Source: Agaricus subrufescens (lineage: Eukaryota; Basidiomycota; Agaricomycetes; Agaricales; Agaricaceae). From it: a DNA stretch of 64,000 bases. A program made the translations under genes and the position numbers. The notes beneath the pieces are model-generated. The model was not told where the DNA came from and did not search any database. It was given only the letters and a program-made list of their open reading frames with translations. Below, piece by piece: positions 23,701 through 34,606 of this stretch (position 1 is its first letter; each line of letters opens with the position of its first letter). The stretch covers positions 310,001-374,000 of the forward strand of contig CM057058.1 in NCBI GenBank assembly GCA_029945375.1, in the 5' to 3' direction.

Positions 23701-25451
23701 TTTTTTTTTCAAGAGAGGCTTCGGGAGTGCCAGTGGCTGGCCCAAATTTCCTCGACTTATTTATACTCATACAAACCAACATGTTATGAAGCGCGATAAC
23801 ACGACATGATGACATCAAAAATAACCGGGATAATGGTTTCTAGCGAGAGCCGCAGCGAGGAAGTAGGTTTCTTTTGTTCATATTTTCCGAGAACCTATAC
23901 ATGTGATCGTGTCTCAGGGCTAAGGGATCAACTTATAGAACCATCGTCGGATATTTGACTCATGCATCATACGCGAGGCATTAAAATTTGGAGAAAATCG
24001 TGTTACGAACTGTACAAATTCGAAAAAAAAAAAAATCTATTAGAAATCCTCTTTCCACCCTCTCATTCCTTAATCTAACACTAGGGGTGCGGAAAATTAA
24101 AAAGTACGCGGGAAAGAAAATAGATCTCTTGCAAAATCTGTTATCAAAACAACTTCCGAGAATAAGGCGCTAGTATCCACAAATTGATATCTGAAAAATC
24201 ACATGAACCACGTTTGCGTTAGCAAAGCGCCGATCATCTAAAGTGACGAGGTACATTCTCGGGAAAATAACAAGCCATACTGCGATGGTCGGACCTGATT
24301 CTTGTGGGGGAGGGGGAAGACTGAATGAGAGTGTGGGGAGCGATCTCCGTTTGATATCAAATGTTTCGGATCTGGGTGAGGGAAGGAGGCGGTCCGGGGT
24401 CCCATGGTGCAGAGGACTAGGTCTCTAATTTTAGGCCTTTTCGCGTATTTTTCGTATTTCCGTCCGGGAAATCCGAGCCCCTCTCTTGGACTGCCCTTCG
24501 CGGCCAGATCCGTCTGGATTCTGGATATGATTTCCATTCGCAACTCATAAAATACCATCCTCTACCGCCTGAGTTATAAAATAGTCAAAGTGGGGAATTA
24601 AACATGTTTCTACAAAACAATTGTATCTTCCATTGTCGTTTGTCCGTAAGCCAAGTCTTTTGAAATCAACGGGCTTTGGAAATGCACTCCGTTGCTAAAT
24701 TTACTAGGGACCTCTCAGACGACGACAGTGGCAATGTCCTTTGATAGTCAAATCTGATCAAGCACAGTACTTGATCTTTCAATAAATTTAGCGGTTTGAA
24801 ATGAATCAGGAGGATGAGATCGTACTAGCAGCTGCAAGTAGTGGTTACTTAAAACCAGTTCCCTAGGGGTGGATAGAGACGGTGCTGCAGCGTCTTGTAA
24901 GGCAGAAAACGAACTTGAGTTGAAGCCTGTCTCGACTCTAGACATTGTGGGGTTGCTCTAGACAGTGTCCGCGTCAACGGTGAAAAAGGTGCCAAGAAGC
25001 CACATGTCTATGAGTCAGTTACTACAACTACAGCAATGCAATATTCCATTGCTTGCCATAAGCTGGGTGTTTGTATCCATGTTTCAAGAAGGCTATTTTA
25101 TTGAAGGAAGACGGATTAATTGCTTCTCTGGTCATTTCGGATACGAACAGTTAAGAGTACTCTCACCACGCGACAAGGGGAAGAAAGTTACAAGTGCTCA
25201 TACCAGCCTTCACGCTAGTCGTGGTGGTCAGTGTGGAGATGAGACTCGAGGGGCGACAAGTCCCGGCTCTCACTATCTCTTACTTTATTTTGTTAATACG
25301 CGATCACCATGCTATAGACGTCCGTCTGACCTACACTCTCCTGAGTGGGTCTGAGTCTGCTGGCCACCTGACTGTTTGAAAGTAGAAAGTACGACAAGAA
25401 TGTTTTATCTCAACGCGGACTTCTCAAAATTCACAAAACGCATCATCTACT
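23701..25451. other. Intergenic, no gene seen
   Basis: About 1.75 kb between the GDSL gene start and the end of the next DUF6533 gene. The small open frames here have low-complexity or arbitrary composition. An A-tract lies at about 24023-24035. Nothing supportable. Confidence 0.35.
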
Positions 25452-27151
25452 CTACACCTCTACTTCGCTCTCACACTCATCCTCTGACTTGAATCTGATA
25501 TTGCTCATACCCTTGGTAGTGCTGCCTACAGCAACTTCTCGATGAGAATAGTCGCGCATGTGTAACACAGTTCGGGCAGCTAATATTGATCGGAAAATGC
25601 GAGCAGCACTACGGAGTGATATGAGTAAGATAGGATAAATTGACGAGCAAGCGAATTATTGAGGAGACTCACGTTGGGAAGACCATGACGATGTTCAGCT
25701 GTCACACAAAAAGGCAAAGAAATCAATTTTATGAAATCAGTTAACGGAAAAGGATGAAAAAGTAGTTGTAGTAAGATGTATCACACCAATTGTAAAGCCA
25801 AGGAGATAGTATCAATCACTAGCGTGATCCAAAGTCAATTCATGTAGCTTCAGGGAGGTGTACCACGCACAGAGGAGGAACACATAGAAGATGATGCCTT
25901 AGATAACATTAGTCAGTGTCATATACCAATAGTAAACATTGATGAGGAAGAAGCCTTTTACCTTCATCATACACGCGTCTCATTAGTTCTGTTTTGCCAT
26001 AAGCAAATCTATCTGTGACAAAGGCAAACCCATAGTATCAGTCACGAGTCAACATTTTCATATCAGAAACTTACACTCCTTTATTGTCGGATATCCCATC
26101 AAGGCGACCATCGCTGCCAACAATCAAACGCCAGCATGAGAAGTGAGATCCAAAATTAGATAAATAATAATAGACCTGTGTCATAAAAAAGAAGCAGCAT
26201 ATATGATATCCATAAGGTCCATCCTTGATTATCCACGAAGCACCCTCCAAATGGTCGAAGTATATAAACTAAAAGGGGGCAACAAAACAGATGAGTGTAA
26301 AATGCAAGGCTAGGGAAAATAAACACACATCTTACGGAACGTAATGCCAAATAATAATACGTCAGGGCAAAAACAATCAAGCCGATACAACTCGTTGCGA
26401 GAAAGAAGATGACAGTCTTGTTCATCTTCCATACAACGCAAACGCGTAATATGAGTATGTCTGGGTCAAGTAGAAATGAGGAGGAAGCAATTCCACTTGT
26501 GAGGGAAGAACTTGCATTCAGAGAGAAGTAGACCCAGTACATTGGTGGCTATCATCCAGAAACGTTCGCTTTTTGGGCGTTCTAAAATCAAATAAACAGT
26601 GGAAAACGCACCTCCCACAGTATGGAATACAATCCTACAAGCCCCGATCTCCGGATACGTGCCATGAGAGCCTTCAAGCCGAGTTAATAGTCCCATCTCT
26701 CGCCGAAGTAAGACAAATCTTTTCAACTTACGGAGCATAGCCAAAATCACATCCGCAACCACACCATATCGATTCACAAGATACAGCAGTTTCGTTGAAA
26801 GTTTTGGTCCCCAACTTGTATGGTTACACCACATCGATCGGATTTCCATGTCCAAAGTGATCAACCATTCATAGGTCTGTTATATATAAGTAACCTTAGA
26901 CTATGAGGATGTGTATGGTGTCTTACGGCAACAACAGCGGCAGCCACTACATCGTAAACCGTCATTTCAATGTTTTTGCATCCTCCTGTAATTGCAAGAA
27001 GATACTGACCATCCATCCACTAGAACAGGGAGTGGCATCTTCGAATTCCGATAATATATTATCCAAAAAAACTCACGTTCCCAACAACAGCAGAGGCAAC
27101 AGTCGTTAATAGCCCCTCACCCCCTGATAGAAATGAGTTTCCAACCTCCAT
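25452..27151 (-). CDS. DUF6533 domain seven-helix membrane protein
   Basis: Complete model on the minus strand, start at 27151 (MEVGNSFLSGGEGLL). It joins through an intron to 'WMDGQYLLAITGGCKNIEMT' and 'VYDVVAAAVVA', then the signature 'TYEWLITLDMEIRSMWCNHT' and 'KLLYLVNRYGVVADVILAML'. Later exons give 'ILILRVCVVWKMNKTVIFFL', 'IGLIVFALTYYYLALRS', 'CFVDNQGWTLWISYMLLLFY', 'MGYPTIKE', 'MRRVYDEGIIFYV', and the C-terminal 'RSILAARTVLHMRDYSHR', ending in an acidic tail (SEDECESEVEV) at 25452. Two upstream exons were chosen because they splice in frame. Member of the large agaricomycete DUF6533 family; function unknown. Confidence 0.75.
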
Positions 27152-28453
27152 TAGTTTTCTAGCTATAGGGATCTCGACAAGGACCAGACAAGGGAGAAAG
27201 AAGCAGAGAGGTGAGGGACACCTGTGCTTCACGATGAGACATTAAAGCTGTGGGCATGACCACTAAGGCATATCCTATTTCCACGATTTGTTCGGTACCT
27301 GTCTTGTGTCGATTACACTCGCAAACAGATTACAAACAGTGACCCACCACAAAAGTACTTCATTGCATTTGATTTGACGCCTGTACCCTTCTAGTGAGAA
27401 GTTAAATCAATTTTCAAAAAAAAAACTAAGAACGGCGTGATTTATACAGCGGGATTATTTCAGGACACTGAGTTGTCTGTTCTGAGTGATTGTTAACAAA
27501 TGGGAAAACAATGAAGAGAAGAATCAAGGAATTGGCGGCGGGACTTAACTCACGCTGCGGCGCATATTCATAAGTATCATAGAAGGACCAAATAGCTTGA
27601 CCTCTGAGATCCCTTCCAGAACCCTTGCAATTTCAGCAGCACCCCATTGTATTCATTACACTTCTAACACCTTCCTGCCGATTCCTTGAGTACCCAGAAT
27701 GACTCCACGACACTTCACCCAAACTGACAAAAGTCTGGCGGACAAGCTACATGAGGTTAGCAGTGCACCGAGCACGGCAGTGAAACTTCCTTTGGCTGCA
27801 CGGTACACGCGCATGCTAAGGACGTCAGAACTTTAGTTTGTGTCATCCACACCGTAAAGTTGACAATTTCTGCTGAGCCTCAAATTCGTTTCGGGGCCCA
27901 ATCAGGTAATTTGGTTTTCAGCTGGGTACTTAGATTTTCGGCTCAGCTTGAAACGTCAACTCTGTAATCGTGTCAGAGCATGAGTTTCATGTTTCATACT
28001 TTGCTGAGCATGTGGAGGCAGCCAACTTTGTTTGATCTAGGGTGGGAAAGGAGAAAAAAAAAGGGGGAGTAGAAAGGCAACACACTGGCGAAAAAGTTGA
28101 GGGTATCAGAAGCCTGTAGCTATCAGGACTAGGCGTGATAATGTATATATCAAGATTCTTGAGCCCTCATGAGGCGTCGATGGGTGGGGCCGGCGGTGAG
28201 GCACCCAGAACAAATCAGGCATGATTTCTACTTTTAGCACCAGCGTCTCATGAAGGCGCGTATAATCATATTGAGTTGATCTGAGGCCAAAGATACTTTG
28301 AAGTGGAAAGTGGAAGGGGCATGGCCTTCCACTCCCACAGTCGGGTTTGTCAGTTCACACGGATAACTTCTCGATAACATAGCACGAGTGATGAATCGTA
28401 TCGACACGAAATGCAATCGACCACTCTCGATCATATCAGAAGATTCACCCCAA
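27152..28453. other. Intergenic, no gene seen
   Basis: About 1.3 kb with purine-rich runs (about 28040-28070) but no supportable coding region or RNA gene before the tRNA at 28454. Confidence 0.35.
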
Positions 28454-28546
28454 GCATTAATGGGGTAGTGGTAACCTGGGTCGTTGCCATCGCGGGCTAT
28501 AATTTCCTAGCTCGACCCGCCGGGGGTTCGATTCCCTCTTAATGCA
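28454..28546 (+). tRNA. tRNA-Gly(GCC) with a 22-nt intron
   Basis: Acceptor stem GCATTAA (28454-28460) pairs perfectly with TTAATGC (28539-28545), discriminator A at 28546. The D arm is GGGT/ACCT. Anticodon stem GGTCG (28479-28483) pairs with CGACC (28513-28517) once the intron 28490-28511 is removed. The loop is TTGCCA plus T, giving anticodon GCC. The intron starts right after nucleotide 37, the canonical position for nuclear tRNA introns. T arm GGGGG-TTCGATT-CCCTC with one G-U pair. The A box (TGGGGTAGTGG) and B box (GGTTCGATTCC) are present. Confidence 0.93.
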
Positions 28547-28564
28547 CTTGCAGCCTTCTTGTTA

Positions 28565-28572
28565 TTTTTTTT
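28565..28572 (+). terminator. RNA polymerase III oligo-T terminator
   Basis: A run of eight T residues about 19 bases beyond the tRNA 3' end, the expected Pol III stop signal. Confidence 0.75.
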
Positions 28573-28697
28573 GTTTTCCTCTCACATACGACTTGATTCA
28601 ACAGATCCGACGTCTATATATATATGTATGGATGTATGTATATGCGCGTCGTATATAAGAAAAAAAGGGTATTCATCTAATTAAAACCCTACCAACA

Positions 28698-29913
28698 TTA
28701 GTTAGGCGCGACAAAAGCCTTTCCCTTCTCAATGTTCTTCTGGAGTTCCGGCAGGCAAGCAGCGAGGAGCTTCTCTTCTTCCGGGGAGATCTCACCAATC
28801 GGGAAGATATTTTCAACACCACGGGGCTATTAAAAGAATGAGTTGGTGGAATTTGGTAACAAAGGGTAAACACGTACGCCAAGTTCGACATTGGAAGAGA
28901 AGAAGTCAATACCCTGACTTTCATACAACGGGCTCCTGACAAAAGTAGGAGTAATGACTCCCTTTTCACCATTCAAACCCCTCAACAACGAGTTTGTGAA
29001 TTTGGCACCAGCATAGGCCATAGACAAGGTAGCCGAACCAGCACCATCCTTGGCCTTCACGACTTCATCACCACCAAATTGGATTCTGTGGACCAATTTG
29101 TCATAAGTCTCTCCCTTGATGCCTTTACCGTATTGGCTTTGGGAGAGGAGAGGTACGATGGTGGCGCCGGAGTGACCGCCGATGACGGTGACGGGGGTCT
29201 TTTTGGGGTCAGATTCGACGATACCGGCGAGGAAACGTTGAGCGCGGACGACGTCGAGGGTTGTGATACCGAAGAGACGACGGGGATCAAAGACACCGGC
29301 TTTTTGGAGGGTGGAGGCTACGATGGGGACGGTAGAGTTGACGGGGTTGGAGATGACGAGGATGTGAGCCGAGGGAGAGGCGCGTGCGACTGCAGCTGCC
29401 AAGTCGCGCACGATGGACGCGTTGGTGTTGAACAGATCATCACGGGTCATCTGAAAAAAAAAGGTCAAGTTTTTGACGCGGTCACGTTATGAAAGTGGGC
29501 TTACGCCGGGCTGAAAGGAAATTAATTTCGGGTCAAATGGTATGTTTTAATAGGACATTACCTTGCGAGGAACGCCAGCAGGGATAACGACGACCTCGAC
29601 GCCGTCGAGGGCCGCGTCGAGCTTGTCGGCAGGGTATCCGTTGACCTGTGCGAGAAGTGAGCCGTGGCCGCGATGGAAAACAAAGCAAACACACCTCGGA
29701 GGCGGTATCAACGTGGCTCACGTCGGCAGCGACACCGGGTGCGCCGCGGATATCATAGAGGCTCAAGGAGGAGACGAGGGGGTCGCTCTTGAGGAGGAGG
29801 GAGAGAGGCTGGCCAATGCCACCGCCAGCACCGAGGACGGCGACCTTTGTGTGGCGGGCAGCGGAGGTGGAGAAGAGCCGGGAGGAGGAGCGGAGGGCAG
29901 CGCGGGCGAGCAT
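28698..29913 (-). CDS. MDH1: Mitochondrial malate dehydrogenase
   Basis: NAD-dependent malate/oxaloacetate interconversion in the TCA cycle. The N-terminus ([20 protein letters not shown]) is an Arg/Ser-rich mitochondrial presequence; the start at 29913 was chosen for this reason, although the frame is open further upstream. Then '[20 protein letters not shown]' (Rossmann NAD-binding Gly motif), '[20 protein letters not shown]' (catalytic-loop Args), '[14 protein letters not shown]', '[14 protein letters not shown]' (proton-relay His), and the C-terminal 'GKAFVAPN' ending at 28698. Length and motif order match the family. The conserved VPRK-PG-MTRDD junction needs a 6-nt exon (29505-29510, encoding Pro-Gly) flanked by GT/AG introns. 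Divergent from cyclin C, with only 71 bases between start codons. Confidence 0.97.
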
Positions 29914-29984
29914 GGGCAGAGGAAAGACGCCGTGGGAATCCGGCTCTGCGGCTGAAATAGGCGGGCTCCGGGTGTTTTCGGGCC
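29914..29984. promoter_or_regulatory. Compact bidirectional promoter region, MDH / cyclin C
   Basis: The start codons of the two divergent genes are 71 bases apart, so the core promoters and 5' UTRs must overlap each other or the opposite coding region. The segment is GC-rich with no obvious TATA box. Confidence 0.6.
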
Positions 29985-31710
29985 ATGGCCGCCGACTTCT
30001 GGCTCTCGTCCCACCAGTCAGTCCAGTAACACCACTTGATATGCCACTCACCGCTCCCTAGCAAGCGCTGGATCGTCGACCGCGCCACGGCCCGCAGAGC
30101 CCGCGAGACGGACCGCCTCGTCCTCCACTCGCTCGGCCACGACGCCGTCCAGCTCGACTACTTTGCCATCTACTTTGCCAATGGTCTGCGCCCTTTCCAT
30201 GTTTATTTCTCCCACTAACCCCCCCGCAGTGATCACCAAGCTCGGCAAGAAGCTTGGCCTCCGCCAGCGGGTTATCGCCACCGCGACCGTCTTTTTCCGC
30301 CGCTTCTACCTCAAAAACGCCTACTGCGAGACCGACCCTTTTCTCGTCATCGCCGCCTGCTGCTATGTCGCCGCTAAAGCCGAGGAATCCCCCGTCCACA
30401 TCAAGACCGTCATCTCAGAGGCCCGCACCCTCTTCTCTCGCAAGTAGTCTTCTGTTATCTATCTATATGTTCTCTCACATCGTTATCTAGAGGACATGTA
30501 CAACATCAAGCACTTTCCAACCGACAACTCCAAGCTAGCCGAAATGGAATTTTACCTCGTCGATGATCTAGAATGCGATCTGACCGTCTTTCATCCCTAT
30601 CGGTCTCTGTTCGCCCTATGCAAAAAAGAGAGCGAGGAACCGGCCGCCGTTGACGACAACGAGCCAGGTGCGTTGACTGCGACGAACATCTTGTCGGGCA
30701 ATGCACTCGGCTTGGGTGTCGGCGTGGACGACGGCGCCAGATATTGGGGTACCGGAGAAGGCAAGTTGGAACTCTCGGCCGGCGCTTTGCAGACCGCGTG
30801 GTAATGCCTCTCCCTCCCTTGTGCCAACACCGCTGATAAAAGTGACAGGTTTATCATCAACGACACATACCGTTCGGATATATGTCTTCTCTACCCTCCT
30901 CACCTCATAGCTGTCGCTGCTATATATCTCACCTTTATCCTCCACACACCTACACGATCAATCATCACTCCCCTCCTCGACTCGCCCCAACCATCCGCCC
31001 CACCAGCGACTGCATCATCTACAAAAACCATCCGAAGATCAACTCGCCACAGCTCATCCTCCCTCCCCTCCGCTCCCATACCCCCCACTCAACAAGATCC
31101 CATCACATTCCTCTCGGAACTCAACGTCTCCCTACCCCTCATCGCCACGATCTCCCAAGAAATCATTTCTCTATATACTCTCTGGGAGCGATACAAAGAA
31201 GACGCGCACCCTGAAGCGAAATCCTCTATTACCACAACAGCCACAACCAACACGCCTATAGAGCCCAAAGAGGAGGATCCTTCAAACGATCTTTCACTCA
31301 TCGATTCCAATTCAAACAGCGAAACGCTTACTCGAAAAGTACCTCAGAAAATGAAGGAGGTCGTACCGAGGGAGTTGTCTGATCTGTTGTATAGCATGAG
31401 AGTTGCGAGACTGGAATTGGATAGTTCCTCGACTCCGTCTTCTTCTCGTGGTGGCAGTGGGACGGGAGCGATTTATATCGGTCACCAACAGCAACAACAG
31501 CCCCAACAAGTATATCAACAACAACAGCAACATCATCAAGTTCCTCATCATCATCATCAACGACAATCTCAATATCAACTTCAAAGCCAACATTTGGGGT
31601 ATATGAGTGGTGGTAGTAATACGATGAAGATGACGACGGGTGGGGGGCCTATGAGTTCGAGAGGTGCCGCTGTGAATAAGATGTTGGAGAGGACGCAGAA
31701 TGCTGGATGA
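29985..31710 (+). CDS. SSN8: Cyclin C, Mediator kinase-module cyclin
   Basis: Partner of CDK8 in the Mediator kinase module, nuclear. The start [11 protein letters not shown] splices to '[18 protein letters not shown]', the typical cyclin C N-terminus. Cyclin box: '[20 protein letters not shown]', '[20 protein letters not shown]', '[20 protein letters not shown]', '[20 protein letters not shown]', then '[20 protein letters not shown]' of the second box. The C-terminal third is an extension with a Gln/His-rich tract (about 31485-31590), absent from shorter relatives. The third intron (30440-30490) begins GCAAGT, a GC-AG intron; this splice restores the conserved 'LFSQDMYNIK'. The stop is at 31708-31710. 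Assignment is firm; the extension's role is unknown. Confidence 0.95.
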
Positions 31711-32326
31711 TGACGATAAGGTACTTTGTTTTTTTTTTGTAGGTTTTTTTTTGGTCAGTGCGGAGATAATGTGTATCACTACAATGGTTCAGATGCATTG
31801 TTGTCGTTTATAAAAATCGGAATAAACAGTGACTAGGAGAGTATACATGGAGGGAAGAGGGGAGACAAAGTTGTCCTCCCTCAAATAAAGCAATGAATCA
31901 GCTTTTTCTTTTTCTGTTATTGTACGGGAGGCTACGAAGAGTGTCAGTAACGGGGATGCGGGGTTAACCTTTCAGAACCCATAGTAATACGATGTGATGA
32001 CGATGGGACTTGATACTTTGTTCTTTTTTGGTAGATTTTCTTGGTCAGTGCGGAGATAATGTATATCACTACAATGGTTCAGATGCATTATTGTCGCTTT
32101 TTTTAAAAAGAATCGGAATAAACAGTGACTAGGAGAGTATACATGGAGGGAAGAGGGGAGACTTTAGAGAGTATAGAGTATACATGAGGGAAGAGGGGAG
32201 ACAAAGTCGTCCCCCTCAAAAAAAAAACGATGAATCAGCTATCATCCTTTTTCTTTTGTTTTATATTGTACGAGAGGCTATGCAGAGTGTCAGTAATGGG
32301 GATGCGGGGTTAACCTCTCAGAACCC
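31706..32326. repeat. Imperfect tandem duplication beyond the cyclin C stop codon
   Basis: Two direct units, about 31706-31980 and 31990-32326. Both contain 'GGTCAGTGCGGAGATAATGT' and 'AACAGTGACTAGGAGAGTAT', and both end 'GATGCGGGGTTAACCT(T/C)TCAGAACCC'. Unit 2 has an extra internal duplication of the 'GTATACATG(G)AGGGAAGAGG' segment. The first unit begins at the cyclin C stop codon, so it probably includes the 3' UTR and polyadenylation region. Confidence 0.8.
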
Positions 32327-32351
32327 GCAACTCCCGTCTTGTCCATACAAA

Positions 32352-34606
32352 TTACAACAAGAACCCTCGACCGCCCCAGATAGGCTGATTGAAAGGTTTC
32401 CAGGTTCGACTCAATTCGAGTACCGTATTCTTCATGTCTTCATCCATCATTTCATTCTCGTCACTCTCTGTCAACTCTCTACCCGGACCGAAAACCATTT
32501 CCTTTTCGTGAGTGTCATCCACGACAACACCTTCCTTCACAGCGTTTCCTTCTTCAAGAGAAGGGGGGAATGGCGGCATGATGGTAGGACAGATAGTACC
32601 CTCGCGCGGGAGTGTCCCGTTTAGGAAGTACGTCCGTATATGCGATTGTGTACACACCGACGGTGCGTTAAGCGAACAATGCTAGAAAATCGCATCTCAG
32701 TTTATTGATTGGAAAAGAAATCCTGTTTTGATACGCACACCGGGTGAATCTTGTGTAAGAACACGAGAACCAGGGAATCGTCCCGACATAGTCTTCGCAC
32801 TACATAATAATGTTAGTTTATGAATTAATAAACGGCATGACAGCCGGTACTCACTGAACCAAAGGCGTAACAGGATCTACAAAAAAAAAAAACAAAATTA
32901 GTAAACGTGGCGGCGAGTATGTCTACCACAAAAAAAAACATACCAGCCGTATTTCCAACAAACAAAATAGGAAAGCTCGTATTGCCTTCAACAGGTCCCC
33001 GGAACGTCTTCTTCGTCTTCGGCCAACTAGCACAACCAATGTGTATATTCCCCCAAATATCCGCCCACTCAGACGTCTCTTTCAACTCCTCAAAATAAGT
33101 TTTGGCAGAACCAACATCGGCGGGGATGTCTGATCCATCTGTACACAAGATGGCTGTTTGTGCGTCTGGAAAGGAAGTTGTAAAATCTTTTTCTTGTCTA
33201 GATTTGTCTGGATTTGTAGTGTCGTTACATGAGGAGGAAGAACAAGAGCATATGAATGTTTCTTGTACATTCATATCCCACATTAACGAAGGGTCACGTT
33301 TAGGTCCACCCAAAGCAGCAAGAGCAGCAGACAACGCAGGCCACGTCCTATAAGGGGTATACAAGGCGGCGAACACGATTTGTCGAGCAAAGGAGTAGTC
33401 GAGAATTCCGTAAGACGTAGACCCACGGACTGGAATTGGGTTCGTTAAGAGATCGTGATAGATCCGTGTTAGGTTAGCCGAGATCAGAGAGGGAGTGGGA
33501 GCCCAAAATGGGCAAGAGGTGGGTCCGGCATTGTGGCATGATTTGAAGAATTGGTTGAGCGTTTCGGAGGTGTTGAGGAGGTTGTTACTCCATTGTGCTG
33601 TGATAACCAAGACTGTTATTAAAGGGGGAGAGGCAATCATCAAATACGTACTTGAGTAATAGTTGGCAGTGTCGACATTCCCATCAAGTACGATCCTCTC
33701 CACTTTGTCCTAGCGCGGTGTTAGATTCGGTTATCGTGTAATGAGCAGAGAAGCCTTAACATACCGGGAATAGAGTCGCGAATGTGGAGCCCAGGACAGT
33801 GCCATACGAAAGGCCCCAATACTGAAGCTTCTCCCTCCCATGTGCCTTGACAATACTCAGCATATCATACGCAGTTTGTTCCGTATTGATATTCCCCAAC
33901 CAATCACCCCCTCTTTCCTCAGCCAACTTGTTCGTCACAACCGCATGAGCCCATGTCGTTTCCACGCTCTTCCCACTCTCCCCTTCCAAATCATCAGATT
34001 CACTTCGAATAGCACCTCTATCACTCGTCCAGACTTCTCTTTCACCACCTTGCGTGGCAAAGAACGTAACTTTGGGTGTAGAACGAGCAATCCCTCGGGG
34101 ATCAAATCCTACTACATCAAATTCTTCTCCGACTACTTGAGCTAGAAGATCTCCCACGCGATCGATGAGGTCGACACCACTGCCACCTGGACCTCCGGGG
34201 TTGAAGAGAATTGGACCACGATAGCGAGTGGTTGACGATAATGGAGAGGGGATACGGATAAGTGCGATGGCGGCATGTTTGGGATTTTCGGCGGAATGAT
34301 TGAGATGGTCGAGAGGGACGAGGAGACGAGCACAATCACGACGTGGAGAGCTGTTGCACTGATGCCAGACTAGGTCGTGTGACGGTTCAATCTGCCCAAC
34401 AGAAAAAAGAGCAATTTATTGAGTTGGATTCCTGTAGAGAGAAAGAAACTTACATCTATCCAGTAGAAATCTTTGACCGCAGTTGATGAGACTGCGGGGT
34501 CATAATCGCCATCGGTCAATCCACTAAGCAGGATAAGTGACAGAACCAAAGCCAACAACGCAATTGCCAGTACCACCCGCAAGCGCGCCAAAGACCAAGT
34601 ATCCAT
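32352..34606 (-). CDS. Membrane-anchored TAP-type alpha/beta hydrolase (peptidase S33-like)
   Basis: Probable exopeptidase or related serine hydrolase, likely type II membrane-anchored or secreted. The start MDTWSLARLR precedes one hydrophobic helix (VVLAIALLALVLSLILLSGL). Next 'DFYWIDIEPSHDLVWHQC', 'CARLLVPLDHLNHS', and the oxyanion-region 'GPILFNPGGPGGSGV'. The nucleophile elbow is 'YWGLSYGTVLGSTFATLFP' (Ser in G-L-S-Y-G, about 33800-33820). Then 'VERIVLDGNVD', the TAP-like C-terminal domain with 'LFVGNTADPVTPL' (acid Asp) and 'SPGHCSLNAPSVC' (catalytic His), so the triad looks intact. Several Cys pairs fit an extracellular protein. An acidic C-terminal tail ends at 32352. Substrate unknown; relatives remove N-terminal peptides. 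Confidence 0.92.

Noticed and set aside
29079..29492. 137-codon plus-strand open frame opposite malate dehydrogenase
   Set aside because: Entirely antisense to conserved MDH exons; Gly/Asp-rich composition follows from the GC-rich coding strand.
30058..30399. Minus-strand open frames opposite cyclin C
   Set aside because: Shadow of the cyclin box exon; no independent evidence.
31312..31779. 155-codon minus-strand open frame opposite the cyclin C Gln/His tract
   Set aside because: Low-complexity mirror of CAA/CAT repeats.
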